From positions 560,310 through 624,309 of the forward strand of contig NW_024468510.1 of assembly GCF_001632365.1 (NCBI RefSeq): DNA of 64,000 bases, written 5' to 3'. This document shows positions 33,873-46,128 of the stretch, one piece after another (positions within the stretch are counted from its first letter, which is position 1; each line of letters begins with the position of its first letter). A program made the translations under genes and the position numbers. Origin of the DNA: Laetiporus sulphureus 93-53 (lineage: Eukaryota > Basidiomycota > Agaricomycetes > Polyporales > Laetiporaceae). Below the pieces are notes generated by a model. It was not told the origin of the DNA. It searched no databases and was given only the letters and a program-made list of their open reading frames with translations.

Positions 33873-36800
33873 CTATGACGAGAGCCGCGTAGGGTCTAAT
33901 TTCAACGTCCATGATTGGAGCTCCTTCAGGTTCGGTGCAGCGAGTGCGTACGAATTGGACGCAGTGAAGAGCGTGAAGGTGAACTGCTTCTGTAACAGAG
34001 GTCAGTTAGTCATTGAAAGAACGAGAGGGCGAACGACGCACCCCGAGAAGAGCTTCCATTTCTGTATTACGCTCTATGTTGACACCATTGAGATTGATGA
34101 TGCTGGTCTCTTCTATCTCGCTAGAATGTGTATAGACGTGCATATACGGTCTACAGCGGAACAGGGAAAATGAGCATTCTACTAGCCATGTCACAACTGA
34201 CATACTGACCTTCTCAGGACGAACCACCGTTTCTCCCAGACATTCTCATTGGCGTCAACCATCACCATCAAATGGCCCTTTTTGGTCGGTGTATCGCTAA
34301 GTATTCAAGCATTAGAGAAAGCCAGCTCCCAAGATGAGCCGGGAGGTTTTACCTGCGAGGGACGACCTTTGTCGACGAGTTGAGCTTGATCGTCTCAACT
34401 GATTGGGATGCAGATGACTGGCCAGATTCCATGCTGGATTCGTCAGGTTCAACAGGTTCTTGACTAATCACTATCTGAGATGGACCATGAGCGATCCATT
34501 CGAACACGATCAAACACCAACTCACTTCGCCGGGATGCCCAAACTTCTTCTGCCAAAGAGCCAACGCCTTCCGCAATAGATCCTCGGACGCCCAAACAAC
34601 AGCGTCCGACTGGGTGACACGATGTGGTGACGCATCCAAGATCATCCGTATGGCCTGCACGTCCGCCGCGCGCCGCTCCATGGACACCAGCTTGTTGTAG
34701 TCATCCACAGCGGATACTCCACGCGGTCTCCAAGCGCCCAGTGCCTCCTCCCCTCGAACATACTTTTCAGCGGTATCCAGCCGCCAGAGATCCTTCGCCG
34801 ATCGCGTCAAGGGTGGAGACAGCCGGACAGTAAATACGGTGCTTGTCTTGGGAATGATCTTCGTGGACCCGATCAGACTTAGCAAGCGGGAAGGCGGGCG
34901 AGCGTCGCGACTTTGTATGCACACTGCGGTGTCCATGGTGAACTGCACCGGCTCGGCGCAGATGTCGACGCTGACGAAGAAACTAAGTTGAAGCATTATT
35001 CGCCGACCAGGCCCTGTGACGCGATTGAGCAGATCTGAGTCATGGACACTGGAGTCCCAGAGTGCCTCGGCGGAGAGTGTAGCCGTGCCATTTGCCCTGA
35101 ACTCTACAGTCTGTTGTTGTAGGAGAGGCAGGGTCACGAGCGATTTTGACGTCGCATCGTGCAAACGCCCCTTAGCATCCAGCACCCGCACATTGCCTAG
35201 CCGTATTCGAACCACATCCGTCCATGGCAGCTGTTTACCAGAGTTGGAGAACAAGGACAACACGATGCGGCGCTGCAGGCCCTGATGCAGCATGAACGCA
35301 CCGGGGTCTACGCCCCCATGGGATATCACTGGCACAGGGCCATACGTGCCATCTGGAGTCAGTTCGCTGATCTGCAGCCAAGCAACCACATCATGTGTCT
35401 GCTCCACCACAAAATCAGTCTCGGACCTGCGCATAAGGGGCAAGGTGGCAGGCTTGCTCTCTGGGCTGGTCGGCTGGTTGTGCATGGGAAGGCGCTGCTC
35501 TCGGAGGTCATCCCAGCGCTCAATGCGCTCAAGATATGTAGGCTTCAGTCGCGCGAAAAACTCTACCGGCGCGTATCCTTGTCGAAGATAAGAGAGCACC
35601 TTGGAAGAGGCAACGATGGTAAAGCTGCGACGGAATTTGAGGTCTGACAGCGAACCGGTATCCATATCTAATGCTGCTGAAGGATATACCTCTTCCGCGG
35701 ATAGAGAGGGGCCCATGAAGGAAGATAAGCGTACTTGCATGTGCAAGGAGGCGAAGTCATGGTGGGATAATCCCTTCACCGAATCAACTGTCAAAACAAA
35801 GCTCAACTTGCTCCCTGGAGGGACTGCATGTAGCGCAGGGGAAGATGCCCGAGTAGATGACGCCGAATGATTAGCGTATTTTGGGGCGAGCTCAAAATCA
35901 GCTATCTTGAGATCGATTCGACATGTGCCAATAGCTTCTGCAGTATACCGACAAAATATCGGGACGACAGACGTGGACGGTAGCCGCCGAGTCAGTGGGG
36001 CTAGTGACAGCATCGCATCACCGATGAAGGAGTACTCTGGAGATGGCGAGTCGTAGAAAGGCTCCTCGGAAGAGAAGTGCTGGGAATAAGAAGGGCGATC
36101 AATGAATGTTGTCAGATTGCGCATGCGCTGTAGTTGATGTTGCAGACGATCCAGCGACCAAAGGTATATTGCGTTGTTACGCTTGTCTATGACTTTCACA
36201 GCCACTGAAGGCTGTGTGGCAGAGGCGAGGACTGGATCCACCACATCACCGAATTGGTCCAAACCTGCGATTGTCTCGATAGCTGAAGCTGGAGCTGCAA
36301 GCGACCCACCAGATGCAATGGTAAAGTTATATGAGACATCTTTACCGAGCTCCTTGCTGTAATAAATTGTGTTGTTAGTGCTTGTTGGCTCCTGCTGGGG
36401 ACTACAAGCGTATCCGCACCTGATAACGTTGGCTTCTTTGACATGGACAGCATTGGATAAGATCTCTTGCGCCATGGAGAATGAGCGATGTGTCCTCCAC
36501 TTCTCCAGCGTCTTACGGATCAGTCTCAATTGTTTTGCACTGTAAATTACCGGCTCGAATGCTTCCAGCTCAGCATCACTCTCCCCACGAGCTCGAGCGT
36601 CAAGAAGCCGTTTCATGCGGGTCTGCACGAGCTTCAGCTGATGCTCCATCTGTTCCTTCTCCGCTTTAAGATCTTCCGCTTCGTTTGCCTCTGCGATAGC
36701 CTGCAGCCTGGATTCGAACTCGATGCGTTGTGTCTCCAACTGGTTTTGGACATCCTTCAGCGGGCCACCAACATCCGGACTATCATGGCTCATAGTTGCG

Positions 36801-39800
36801 TCGACGCTCGTATCGTCAGTAAAGGCATCACTGGATATCGGACGTCCGGATTCGCTCCAGATATCATCGACCTGGCTCAGACTACTCTCCGGACGAGGTT
36901 TTGCGTTGTGGTCGCGGAGAGTCTTGACCTTGGTGATCTTCTCATACAGCTTGTTCAAGTCTTCGTCAGGCATGTTGTCCAATGCCGGATCAAGACCTAG
37001 CCTAGCGAGAGCAGCCTCTCGCTTCGCGAATGTCCAGTCCACATCGGGCATATCCTCTGACGAGGTGGGCGAGTCCGGCCGCGGTTGCTCTTCACCCCTA
37101 AGAGCTTGTAACTCTGCAGCGGAGATGCTCTGCTGCAGACTTGATGATTTAGCAGCTGCGCGGTCTCGTTGCTTCCGCACTTCGTCAGGATTGTTGAATC
37201 GGAAGACGTGATGTTCACCTGGATGGGCAGTTCGTAAGTAAACGTTTACCTGCGAGGTCGCTTCACATACCAAGGATAACACGGTATCCTGATTTCAATT
37301 TGAATGGCTGGGAAGGCCATCAGTTCAAGTAAAAGACAAAATCGGAAGGCTACACTTGCCTGTCCAGCCGTGATCTGTCGTCCATTCAGGAACTACACGG
37401 CCGATTTCAGCCTCGTAAAGGGAACCATATACGATACTCACGGTGACTCCGTCTGGCATGGCGTAAAGCATCACTTTGCCATCCGTGTTCTCGAAGTAAC
37501 AGTGTTCCTCCGCGATGCTCTCTCCACTGAGACGTATTGCAGCTGGTTTCTCGCTGTCAAGCCTGCCAATCTATGAGACGAAGTCAAAAACAGCAACATT
37601 GGGGAAAAGGTCGTAGATACCATTGTCCGGCCGGGCTTCAGCTGATAGATCAGGCATTCACTCATCAAGGGATCTATAAGCCGCGAGGTTAGGTTGATGT
37701 CCGCAATACGTGTAGACTAATGCAAACCTTCGTTCTACAAATCATAGCGTTCAGTCCGTTAGCCACAATCGTATAGATAGTTTCCTGACGTACTAGATTG
37801 ACTAAGTGGGGCATCTAAGGACACTGTGCAGTCAGAAAAGTGATCTGGATAATTGAGAACAGTCCAGACGTACGCTCTTGGGAGTATGGACCCCAACGTT
37901 GTTCTTATCAATCGTGATCCCGAGTTCCTCTAGTGCCTTCTCACGCTCTTTCTGTACGTCCTGCGTGCGCTGCATCTTCTGTTCCCAAGTTTCATTCAGG
38001 CTCTGCATGAGCTTCTCGCTGGTCTCCAGCTGCTCCTGCAGCTCAGCCTTAGTGACAGTCTTGATCGTACCATCCTTCGCCTGGTAAGTGACTTTCTGCT
38101 GGGATGCTGGGATGTTGGGGTCATACACGGCTTCAATAGAAGTACCAGCCACACGAGCTAGAAATCTGTGTTGGAAGGCTACGACCACCACATATTAGGT
38201 TCAACTCACCTCGAAGCGTCTCCAACTCCTCCTTCAGTTCACGCACGAGCTTGGCATTAGGATCCTCATTGACAATGGCCTTGTTCTTGATCTTCTTGGC
38301 CTGATCAGCATATCGCAGCGTACTCAGAGTCTCCTCATATTGGACATCTGCGGGAGAGATGGCAGCGATCATCGCTGTTTTGGAGTTACCTCCCAGACTG
38401 TCCTTGAGCAACCACGTCAACACCTGCGAGGATGCTTGTGAGCGTATGTCATCAGTTGATACCCATTCAACACACCGAGTCTCGATATGGAACGAAGTCA
38501 TCAGCCTTGCCCTTCCTGCCCTTCTTTCCTTCGTTTGAACTTGCGGCAGCAAGGGCGGAGATGACTTTACCGAGAGTCGTCAAAGATTTGTTGATGTTAG
38601 CGCCTTCCTTCAATCTCTGTCCTGTGGCTCCCGTAGAGTTGGCGCGCTCCGAGCCGGCCAAATCGACAAGGCTATCGAATATTAGATATAAATTCACGTC
38701 CTTCAAAGGAGACTTTACGGATTACCTGATGCGAGACACTTTCTCTGTATCAAGGTTGGTGTCAACATCGTGCCGCTTCATAGTGAGGATAAGAGTGAAG
38801 ACGGCATGCGAACGGGAAGAGCTGCGATTGAGCGTCAGCGGCACCGCCATTGTTCGAGCCTATATACTGAGCGTACGTTTCATTCATGTTGGTCGCAGCA
38901 ACCGTCCTCGCTTTGTTGCCCTCATCCATGAGTGTCATCATCTCCTCGTAGCTGCTCACTACAAGTTTGGACAAGTCTTCGACGTACGGACCCAAGCTTG
39001 GGTGCTCTCGTACCCTCAGGTTTCCGGTATTCTTCGGGTTCAACAGATCTCGCACTTTCTCGTTGTATATCTGCGCGGAGGTCAGTAGCTTCAAGGAGTA
39101 TAACCAAGATAGTGCTTACCTCGATATAGGAGACTTCAACGGTGAAGTTCACATGCAAATCTGCGGCTTTCTTGTCGGCAACGCGGGCAAATAACTCGGA
39201 ACATGTCAAAGGAATAATGCCCTTGTCGGCACCATCTACGCGTGGATGCATACGAATGAGGCTAGTCTTATTCACTGTGGCTTTTCGTTACTCACATCCC
39301 ATCATACTGCACACATGAATGTTAAGCGGTGAGACGAGAGGCGAGAGCATGCGTCGCTCACCTGTATGACTTCCCAGAACCTACGAGCCTTCCTTGTCAA
39401 ACAGCAACGAAACAACTGCACAAGACATACCTGTCTGTCCATCTTCAATAGCAGTCAGCATCACTGAGTGGCCAAAGAAATGAAGACTCACAAGCCAAGA
39501 TACACGCATTGAATCCGGCGAATCCGTGATCTAATAACTCCTTCCCGAGATCATCGTACAACGTCTGCTGAGAGCAGTAGTTTGGTTCGTCCCTGGATCC
39601 GGCAGACCAATAACTCTTGTCAAATGCGAAGTTCATGACCTTGCGCTCGGTAGCACGGCCAGACGCGGCTTGAGCTGCTTGTGATCCCGGCTCCGGTGGG
39701 TCGAGGATGGTCTGATTTCCCTCCATGCGAACGAGACATCTCGCGCCACGCGCAACTTCTGTTCAAAGTAGTAAAGACATCAAGCACGCGTGAATGAGGA

Positions 39801-39894
39801 CTGCATGGTAGTGCATCAGCGAAGACATACCCCGCGAATTGAGTGGCCGACATCGTACAACAACCTTGATGTTCCCGTCACCATGCTCAGCCAT
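33873..39894 (-). CDS. Kinesin-3 family motor (Unc104/KIF1-like) with FHA and PH domains
   Basis: Plus-end microtubule motor for endosomes and vesicles. Start at 39894: [22 protein letters not shown]. The motor head shows GQTGSGKS (P-loop), [23 protein letters not shown] switch [12 protein letters not shown] (switch II), [39 protein letters not shown] and [20 protein letters not shown], followed by a neck coil and [15 protein letters not shown]. An FHA region lies around 37200-37600 with [13 protein letters not shown], then coiled coil, the kinesin-associated and DUF3694-like region in the large exon 34349-37282. The stop at 34349 is only apparent: a GTAAAA donor there leads to a PH domain ([24 protein letters not shown] start, [42 protein letters not shown]) ending DPTRLSS at 33873. 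PH binding to phosphoinositides anchors cargo. The P-loop is built from micro-exons 39431-39442, 39362-39380 and 39296-39306. Confidence 0.92.
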
Positions 39895-40288
39895 CACCTC
39901 AGGCTACCAAAGCGCACTCTATGGGGTGTCTGGCTCCGGAGAGAGATTAGCAAAGGAGGAGATACGCAAGGCTGTGGGCGACCCTCGAGGATGAACTGGA
40001 GCAGGCGGCAGTGACGCCCAGTTTGGCAACGAATCCTCAGCCACATCAGCGCGTCTCAGGCTGTTTCTCGTTATGTGTAGTGAATGGGCTAGCTGCAGAA
40101 AGCATAGTATCTAAGATGGAGAAGGTAGATCTGAAAGGTGTTTTCGTAATGTTTGTCGGCAGCCAAACATATCGAGCATTCGAGTGCGGACTATAGACCA
40201 ATGTTGCTTGAACTGTTAGACTACATGGAAACATTGTACCGACATCATGCAAACTTGTGTGCCGCTAGATTCATTAGGACTGCCTCGT
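39895..40288. other. Intergenic region
   Basis: About 390 bases between the kinesin start and the stop of the upstream tandem gene; presumably the kinesin promoter. Nothing else seen. Confidence 0.4.
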
Positions 40289-41243
40289 CTAGTCCTCCAA
40301 ATGGTCAAGAACAATTTGTACCTGAAGTTGTTGGAAATGTGTCAAGCGCATATGATCACTGAGTAGAGAATTGAGATAATCTTTCTTCCACTTGCATAAA
40401 CTGCGGAAGGAAGCCTCATTGTCGATCCCAGCCACTGTGAAGGCATCGAGAAGATGGCTCAAGCTTGGCTCGCACGAGCTGAGGAAGGACTTGAACGTGG
40501 CTTCAAATGGTGACTGCCTCGAGATTAACTGGCTGTTGTTCAATGACCCTGCCAAAGGCAATACCTGAGCAAGAATGCATCCTGAGCCCCGCATGAATGA
40601 ACAGGAAGTGTAAACAATGTACTCACCTCACTTGTCCTAGAGGTCTTTAGGCTGGCCAGGCGTGTCGACCTTCGTGTTGCCTGGGATAACATCTGCAAAT
40701 AATTCAAGTTAAGCAACAGGATTATTGCAAGCAAATAAATTAGTAACATCGGGCTCATCTGTGTTCCCTTCCACATTGTCATTCACTTCGTTGACAGTCG
40801 ATAAATGGTCGTTCCGGGCTGTACTACGACGGTCTCTAATCCTCATTCTGTTCCGAAGTGTGCTCTTCAACCATTTTTTGATTGGCCAGCTATCCTCGTA
40901 ATAGCTGAATAGTTCATACTTGTTGGCCTGAAGACGGCTATTAGTTAAAATGAAGGAGTTATCAATGGGATAACAGCATACCTCGCGATAGAACTTGTCA
41001 AGAGCTCCCTGTCTTTGCTGCTTATATGACTTGGACGTATCCAGATAAGCCTCTGCAAGTCCTCGGAGAAATGTCTAGCAAGGTAATGTCATGCGCACAT
41101 GGTCTCAGTCGGATTGCTCATAGGTAGTAACCGCTCACAGTAGCACGCTTGAAGGTATCATGGTCGACTTTCATGCCTTTTTCCAAACTGTATATATTAG
41201 GAGGAGGAGGAGGGATAGACCCAAGAGCAGGAGCTTTCCTCAT
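40289..41243 (-). CDS. Unrecognised protein with proline-rich N-terminus and charged helical body
   Basis: I do not recognise a named family. A coherent exon chain can be built: start at 41243 with MRKAPALGSIPPPPPPNIYSLEKG, then MKVDHDTFKRAT, FLRGLAEAYLDTSKSYKQQRQGALDKFYREANKYELFSYYEDSWPIKKWLKSTLRNRMRIRDRR, an acidic linker (VNEVNDNVEGNTDEPDV), ATRRSTRLASLKTSRTS, and a last part with SPFEATFKSFLSSCEPSLSHLLDAFTVAGI, FRSLCKWKKDYLNSLL and HFQQLQVQIVLDHLED. The middle looks like two or three helices rich in K, R, Y and W. Frame consistency over four or more exons, with good splice sites, argues that it is a real gene. The first 16 residues hold six prolines in a row. No signal peptide or membrane segment. 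Function not assigned. Confidence 0.65.
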
Positions 41244-42613
41244 TTGCAGTACTTGACTTCGAGGACGTGTTGCGCTATCGACTCAGGAGTAGTGAACAGA
41301 TATTCTATCCCTTCCACTGTTGCATGTTGAATTATATGTGCCCGAATCGGTGCAACAGCCCGGCCTAATCCGTCCACCTCCCTCGAGGTGCCAGTGACAG
41401 CACGGCTGCACAAGAGCCTGAATCCAGCGGCACGCTGTCGAAAAGTGCTCGAAGATCAAGTTGCACGCATGACTCGAACCTTGGCGATCCCTCGCAACAG
41501 TTTGCTACAGAAGACCCGATCCGTTTCTCTCGCAAGCGGTTACAGCACCGGCACAGAGACAGCCTGGATCTGGATACGGAGGAAAGTCGGGCTGGGAGAT
41601 GGCAGCGGAGATCGCAAGACGCAACTTCGCGTTCAAATTGGATCAGGTGATCGCGGTCCCTCGACGCGTCGGTGGCGTTCAGCGCTTCGTACGTGTCGGC
41701 ACAGGTGTGGCCACAGCCGCCGCGAATGAGCCCCGGGGGGATTCCAATCTGAAGTGGAAATGGGACCAGAGAACATATACGTCGGAGCCTCCAAACTCAC
41801 CCGGAGAGGGGGGGCGGATCACGCGATCAACGGCGGTGTATAATTTCACACGGAACCACATCATCAGTTATCTTCTTTGTCTATCGCTCAAGTCACATTT
41901 GCCTATAAAGGCACTGCCGCGCAGGATCAATTCACCCAAAAACTCACACACTCGAGCATTAAATGACATGTATACTCATTCCAGTACAGTACCACGTACT
42001 AACGATACATTGTACACTGTACCCGGCACAGTGCACCTAGCCCGCCCTCCTGGGTCCGAGTTCATGTCCACCACGCGTGGTCAAGGTTCCTAGGCTTACC
42101 CTCCACAAGGCCAACGCCTCACAATCCGGTTTGCAGCATGATGGGGATGGAAGTGTAGTGTTAAAGGGAATGGTCGCAACGATGTAGGGTAAGGGGGCCG
42201 AGTCGTACAGGGAGGGAAGCGAGTGGACGAAAGAGCGCAATGAAGATATGATACAACAGTGATACTATGGATCACAGAAGGAAAGAAATAACGGCGTCGT
42301 ACAGGAACAACGATGATCTATCATGGCGACAGATGAATATGTGCATGGAATGGCAAGGATTACAGCGGGGGTTTCGCCTCGGGCGTGTGTGACTGAGAGG
42401 ACAGCATGGCGACGAATAAGATGCTGGTGAATACGATACGTGATTCGTCGAAAATGATCCATGAGGATGCGATGGTCAACGATGAAGGATGATCCTGCAC
42501 GTATGCGGTGCGGACAGGGAAGACGGGCGGACGAGGACAGACATGAACAGCATCCTAACGGCAGGGTGCCGAACAGGCGAGGAACTCCACACATCGGGAT
42601 GGAACACAAGCCT
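41244..42613. other. Intergenic region, about 1.4 kb
   Basis: Lies between the start of the unrecognised gene and the stop of the kinase. Open frames on the plus strand (41388-42093) are Arg-rich, lack family motifs and look like chance frames. No supported feature. Confidence 0.35.
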
Positions 42614-45021
42614 CTAGTCGAGCCTCATCGGGCTCCCGGGGACGTCAACAATCTCCTTCGGCTGCTGCACGACCCTCGACAGTGGACTGCTCACGTCCGC
42701 GCCCGCATTCACGCCCCGCCTGTGCCTCCTTCCCAGCAATGTCGCATTTTCCAGGTCAAGCTCGAATGCATGGTGTCCTCTTTTCCCCCGGTCTCTCTGT
42801 CCGGCCCGCCCGTCATAGTTGTCCTGTATCGCGCGCCGCGCCGCGGCCTTCGCACCCGCGCCTGAAGCGGCAGTGGCTGCTTGTGGTGCGTTCCCGGGGT
42901 ACAACTGCCGTCCACGCGCCATCACTGTCGGCGGCTCGTCGTCCTCCTCCTCGTCGCTCTCGTTGAGGTGACCAAGGAAGCCGCGGTTTGCGCCTCCTTT
43001 TGCAGCGCGCCGTCGTGCGCCTTCCTCCTCCATCCGGTGGACCGCGTATGTAATGTCGAACGCCTCTTTGAGGGATGCGAGTCCAGGTGAACGGGCAGTC
43101 GCAGGAACGCCGCCGCGGACGCTTGCGAGTAATGGCGAGTCGAGAGGAACAGCCAGGGGGGTTGGCGGCGGAGGCGGGGCGGGCGCCGCATTACACCATG
43201 GGTGGGCCAGGAACTCATCAATTGTATACCGTTGTGCAGGATCGACACATAGTAGGTGTGTGATTAAATCCTTCGCTGCAAATCACAGCGTGTTGTCAGA
43301 ATCTGCCCATCACGATCACCACAGAGAAGATAGTCACCTGAATCGCTGATGGCATCCCACCATGGGCTTAGGAACGTGTAGTAGCCTCTCGCCACCTTTT
43401 CCGTGAGCACATTTATGCTCTCGTCGTAGAACGGGGGGAAGCCACATAATAGCGTGTACAGCACGCATCCGAGCGCCCACATGTCCACACTCTTGCTGTA
43501 TCGCTCATCCTTGACGATCTCCGGTGCAGTATATCCAACCGTTCCGCATGGCGTCATCGTCTGTTCATCCCACACGACCTTGCTCAGGCCAAAATCGGCG
43601 ATCTTGACGCGACCAATTCCGCCTCCGCCAACACCGGGTATAAACTCGCCCTCGTCCTCTTTATCCTCTTCGAAATGCTTCGGCGGCAGATTTGCACTGG
43701 GCACAATCGAGATTGGCTCAAATAGCAGGTTCTCTGGCTTGATGTCACGGTGTACAACTCCTCGCTCTTCATGTAGATACCGAATACCCTGCGCTACTTG
43801 CAGAATGACGTGTCGTGCCAAGTTCTCGCTGAAGTACGTTAGCTTGACGATCTGGTGGAAGAGCTCTCCGCCCTCTAGTACTGTTGGACGTTTATCGTCA
43901 GCAGATATATGAATTGAACATCCACGCACACTCAAGGACGAGGAAATAGTGCTCCGGCGACTCAAAGAATGCATACAGCTTCACTATTGACGGGTGACTG
44001 GTCCCACGCATAATTTGTACCTCTGTCGATATGTAAAATATCAGCGCAAATCATTTCCCTTGAACGATATCCGCGTACCTTTGAGGATATTTGCACGCTG
44101 GCAGACAAGCAAACGGCGTCAGCATGGTAAGGAGAACACGTAAATTAGGAGCACCTCTGTCACCCGCGGCTTCTTTTTGAACTCGCGGTTGAGGTGCTTG
44201 TCGCCAGCCTACACAGGCGGCGCAGAGGAGGGGGATGTTGAATAGAGAGCGGGGCGGGGAGAAAGGAACACTGACCTGTGATGCACTCAGCTCATACTTG
44301 CGCACAACCTTAACGGCAACCTTCTGTCCAGTCCGGATGTCGATGGCCTTGTACACGTTTGAAAAAGCGCCGCTGAAGAGCGACGCAGGTCAGCATGCGG
44401 TAGCAATGGGTGGATGTGATGAGGTGACCGATAGCGGCCATCGGCGCGGGCGGCTACCCCTGTCTGCCCGCGGGCGTCTCATCATGGCCTCGAGCTACCG
44501 ATCGCGGGCATCCGCACGCGAAAACGGTCGCAATACAGCAAAGGCATCATTGCTGACGGCAGTGAAGCGAACCAGCACGATGACCAGGCCCGAGCGACGC
44601 GTATCACGAGAAAGAGATGAGGACTCACTCTCCCATCTTATCGAGCAGCTTGTAATTCTCGAGACCCTTGTAAATGGGCATCTTGCCCTTCGCCTCGCGC
44701 TCCTCCTGGACGATGCTCTCGACGTGCTCCTTGAATTTGCTCGAATTCTTTTGAGCGGGCTCTTGAGGCTGTGCAGGCTGGGGCTGTTGCTGCGATTTTG
44801 CTTCGCGCTGTCGCTGCTGAGCTGTGGGCTGAAGTTGAGGTTGTGCTGCTTGCTGCTGTGGTTGGTACTGGGCATGAGAGGAATCGTCCTGCTGACGGGC
44901 GGCGTGATGATTCTTTCCATGTCTGATGAGGTCTGCGTGATTTTAAGCGAGTGTGGGAGGAATCACGGGACATGGTGTGCGCACTCTTAAACGCGTCGAC
45001 GACGCCTGTTCCTGATGGCAT
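42614..45021 (-). CDS. MAPK-activated CaMK-type kinase, Rck2/Srk1-like
   Basis: Ser/Thr kinase of the Rck2/Srk1 group, activated by the Hog1/Sty1 stress MAPK. N-terminal glutamine-rich region, then SSKFKEHVESIVQEEREAKGKMPIYKGLENYKLLDKMG, a stretch diagnostic for this group. The kinase domain follows: VYKAIDIRTGQKVAVKVVRKYEL (ATP lysine), LVLELMEGGELFHQIV, VVHRDIKPENLLFEP, a group-specific insert ending EGEFIPGVGGGGIGRVK, IADFGLSK, TPCGTVGYTAPEIV (activation loop threonine), SVDMWALGCVLYTLLCGFPPFYDE, WWDAISDSAKDLI, and RYTIDEFLAHPW. The C-terminal tail contains acidic NESDEEEDDEPP and basic runs. The start is the ATG at 45021 (MPSGTGVVDAFK); the methionine apparent at 45054 is TTG. The first splice (donor near AAGA/GTGCGC) is uncertain. 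An upstream Met in another frame is not supported. Confidence 0.9.
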
Positions 45022-46128
45022 TCTTGGCGAGGTGGTCGTCGGAGACGGTGGCAAAATGGAGGATAGGCAAGAGATGGTAGCGAGAGAAGAAAGTGGATCC
45101 TAGTCTTCAAGTCAAGAGGCCCCCGGGGGCGCAGACTGGCGGAGAATGCCGTCACCCGAAAAACGTCATCGAGGGTGGCGGTTGGCCAATGGGAGCGAGT
45201 CTGGCGCTGACTCGCATTGTCCGCCTCTTTCATCGTCTGGAAGCACCGAGAGTCCTCTCCTGCGATCCGTCCCTGCCCCGACCGTCGCCCCCGACCCGCG
45301 CGACGTCCCTCATCGTCTATCCCGTCGGTCGAGGATTAGGTGTCACTCCCGCGCCAGCGATAGCACAGACCCCATTGATTGGCTGCGGACTGAAAAGTCA
45401 CACTCCACGGCTCGACTCGAGGGCGATGCGAGGCACTGTAGATGACCTCAAACGTCGTGGTGCACCAAGAAAGGTTTTGAGGCACCTTCTTCGCGTAACC
45501 GAGTCTGATGTTGGGGCCGCGTTCTCGTCATCGACCGCACGAGTTTCGGCCGGTAGCTAGCGCTCTTCATTGCGAGTGACCTACAGAAGCGCATTGCGTC
45601 CAATCCATGTGAGATACAGGCTTCATTTTCTGAGAGACACTCCTGCAATGGCAGCTTGGTGAATACGTGCTGGGCTGGGAGAGGTTTCCAACAGGCTATG
45701 GTAAGACGCGCACGCGTTCCGTGGATATCTTACATAGATTCACTCTCGCTTGCTCTTATTATAGACTCCTGATTATGAACGCGACTGGAACGTGGCTGCG
45801 AGAAGCCCCACATTAATGTAGCTATTAGAGTTCACTGACACTGTAGCCCGTGAGGTACAAGCGACGATCAACTTCGTATCGCTTTGATCAACGCGTACAT
45901 TCCCAACTGATCCGTCGGGCAAGCGAATGCGATGCCCGTGCTATCTAGATAGTCCCAGATCCGACGCGACGCTCCCATCACGTGTACGGCCACCCACAAG
46001 CGGGCCGCCACAATACTACCCTAGGCGCCTACCCCGCTAGAGCCACCGCCCTTGCATTCTCAGGCCTTGGGCCACCCTTCGTCTCTCTCTTCCTCCCCTG
46101 CCCCGTCCGCATCCCGCTCGAGACGAAG
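45022..46128. other. Divergent intergenic region, about 1.1 kb
   Basis: Between the kinase (-) and EAF (+) starts. No supported gene. It should hold the promoters of both. Confidence 0.4.

Noticed and set aside
41455..41490. GGTTCGAGTC on the minus strand, resembling a tRNA T-arm.
   Set aside because: Flanking bases do not pair into a T-stem or acceptor stem.
41388..42093. Plus-strand open frames of 113 and 164 codons.
   Set aside because: Arg-rich composition of GC-rich non-coding DNA, no domain and no supported start or partners.
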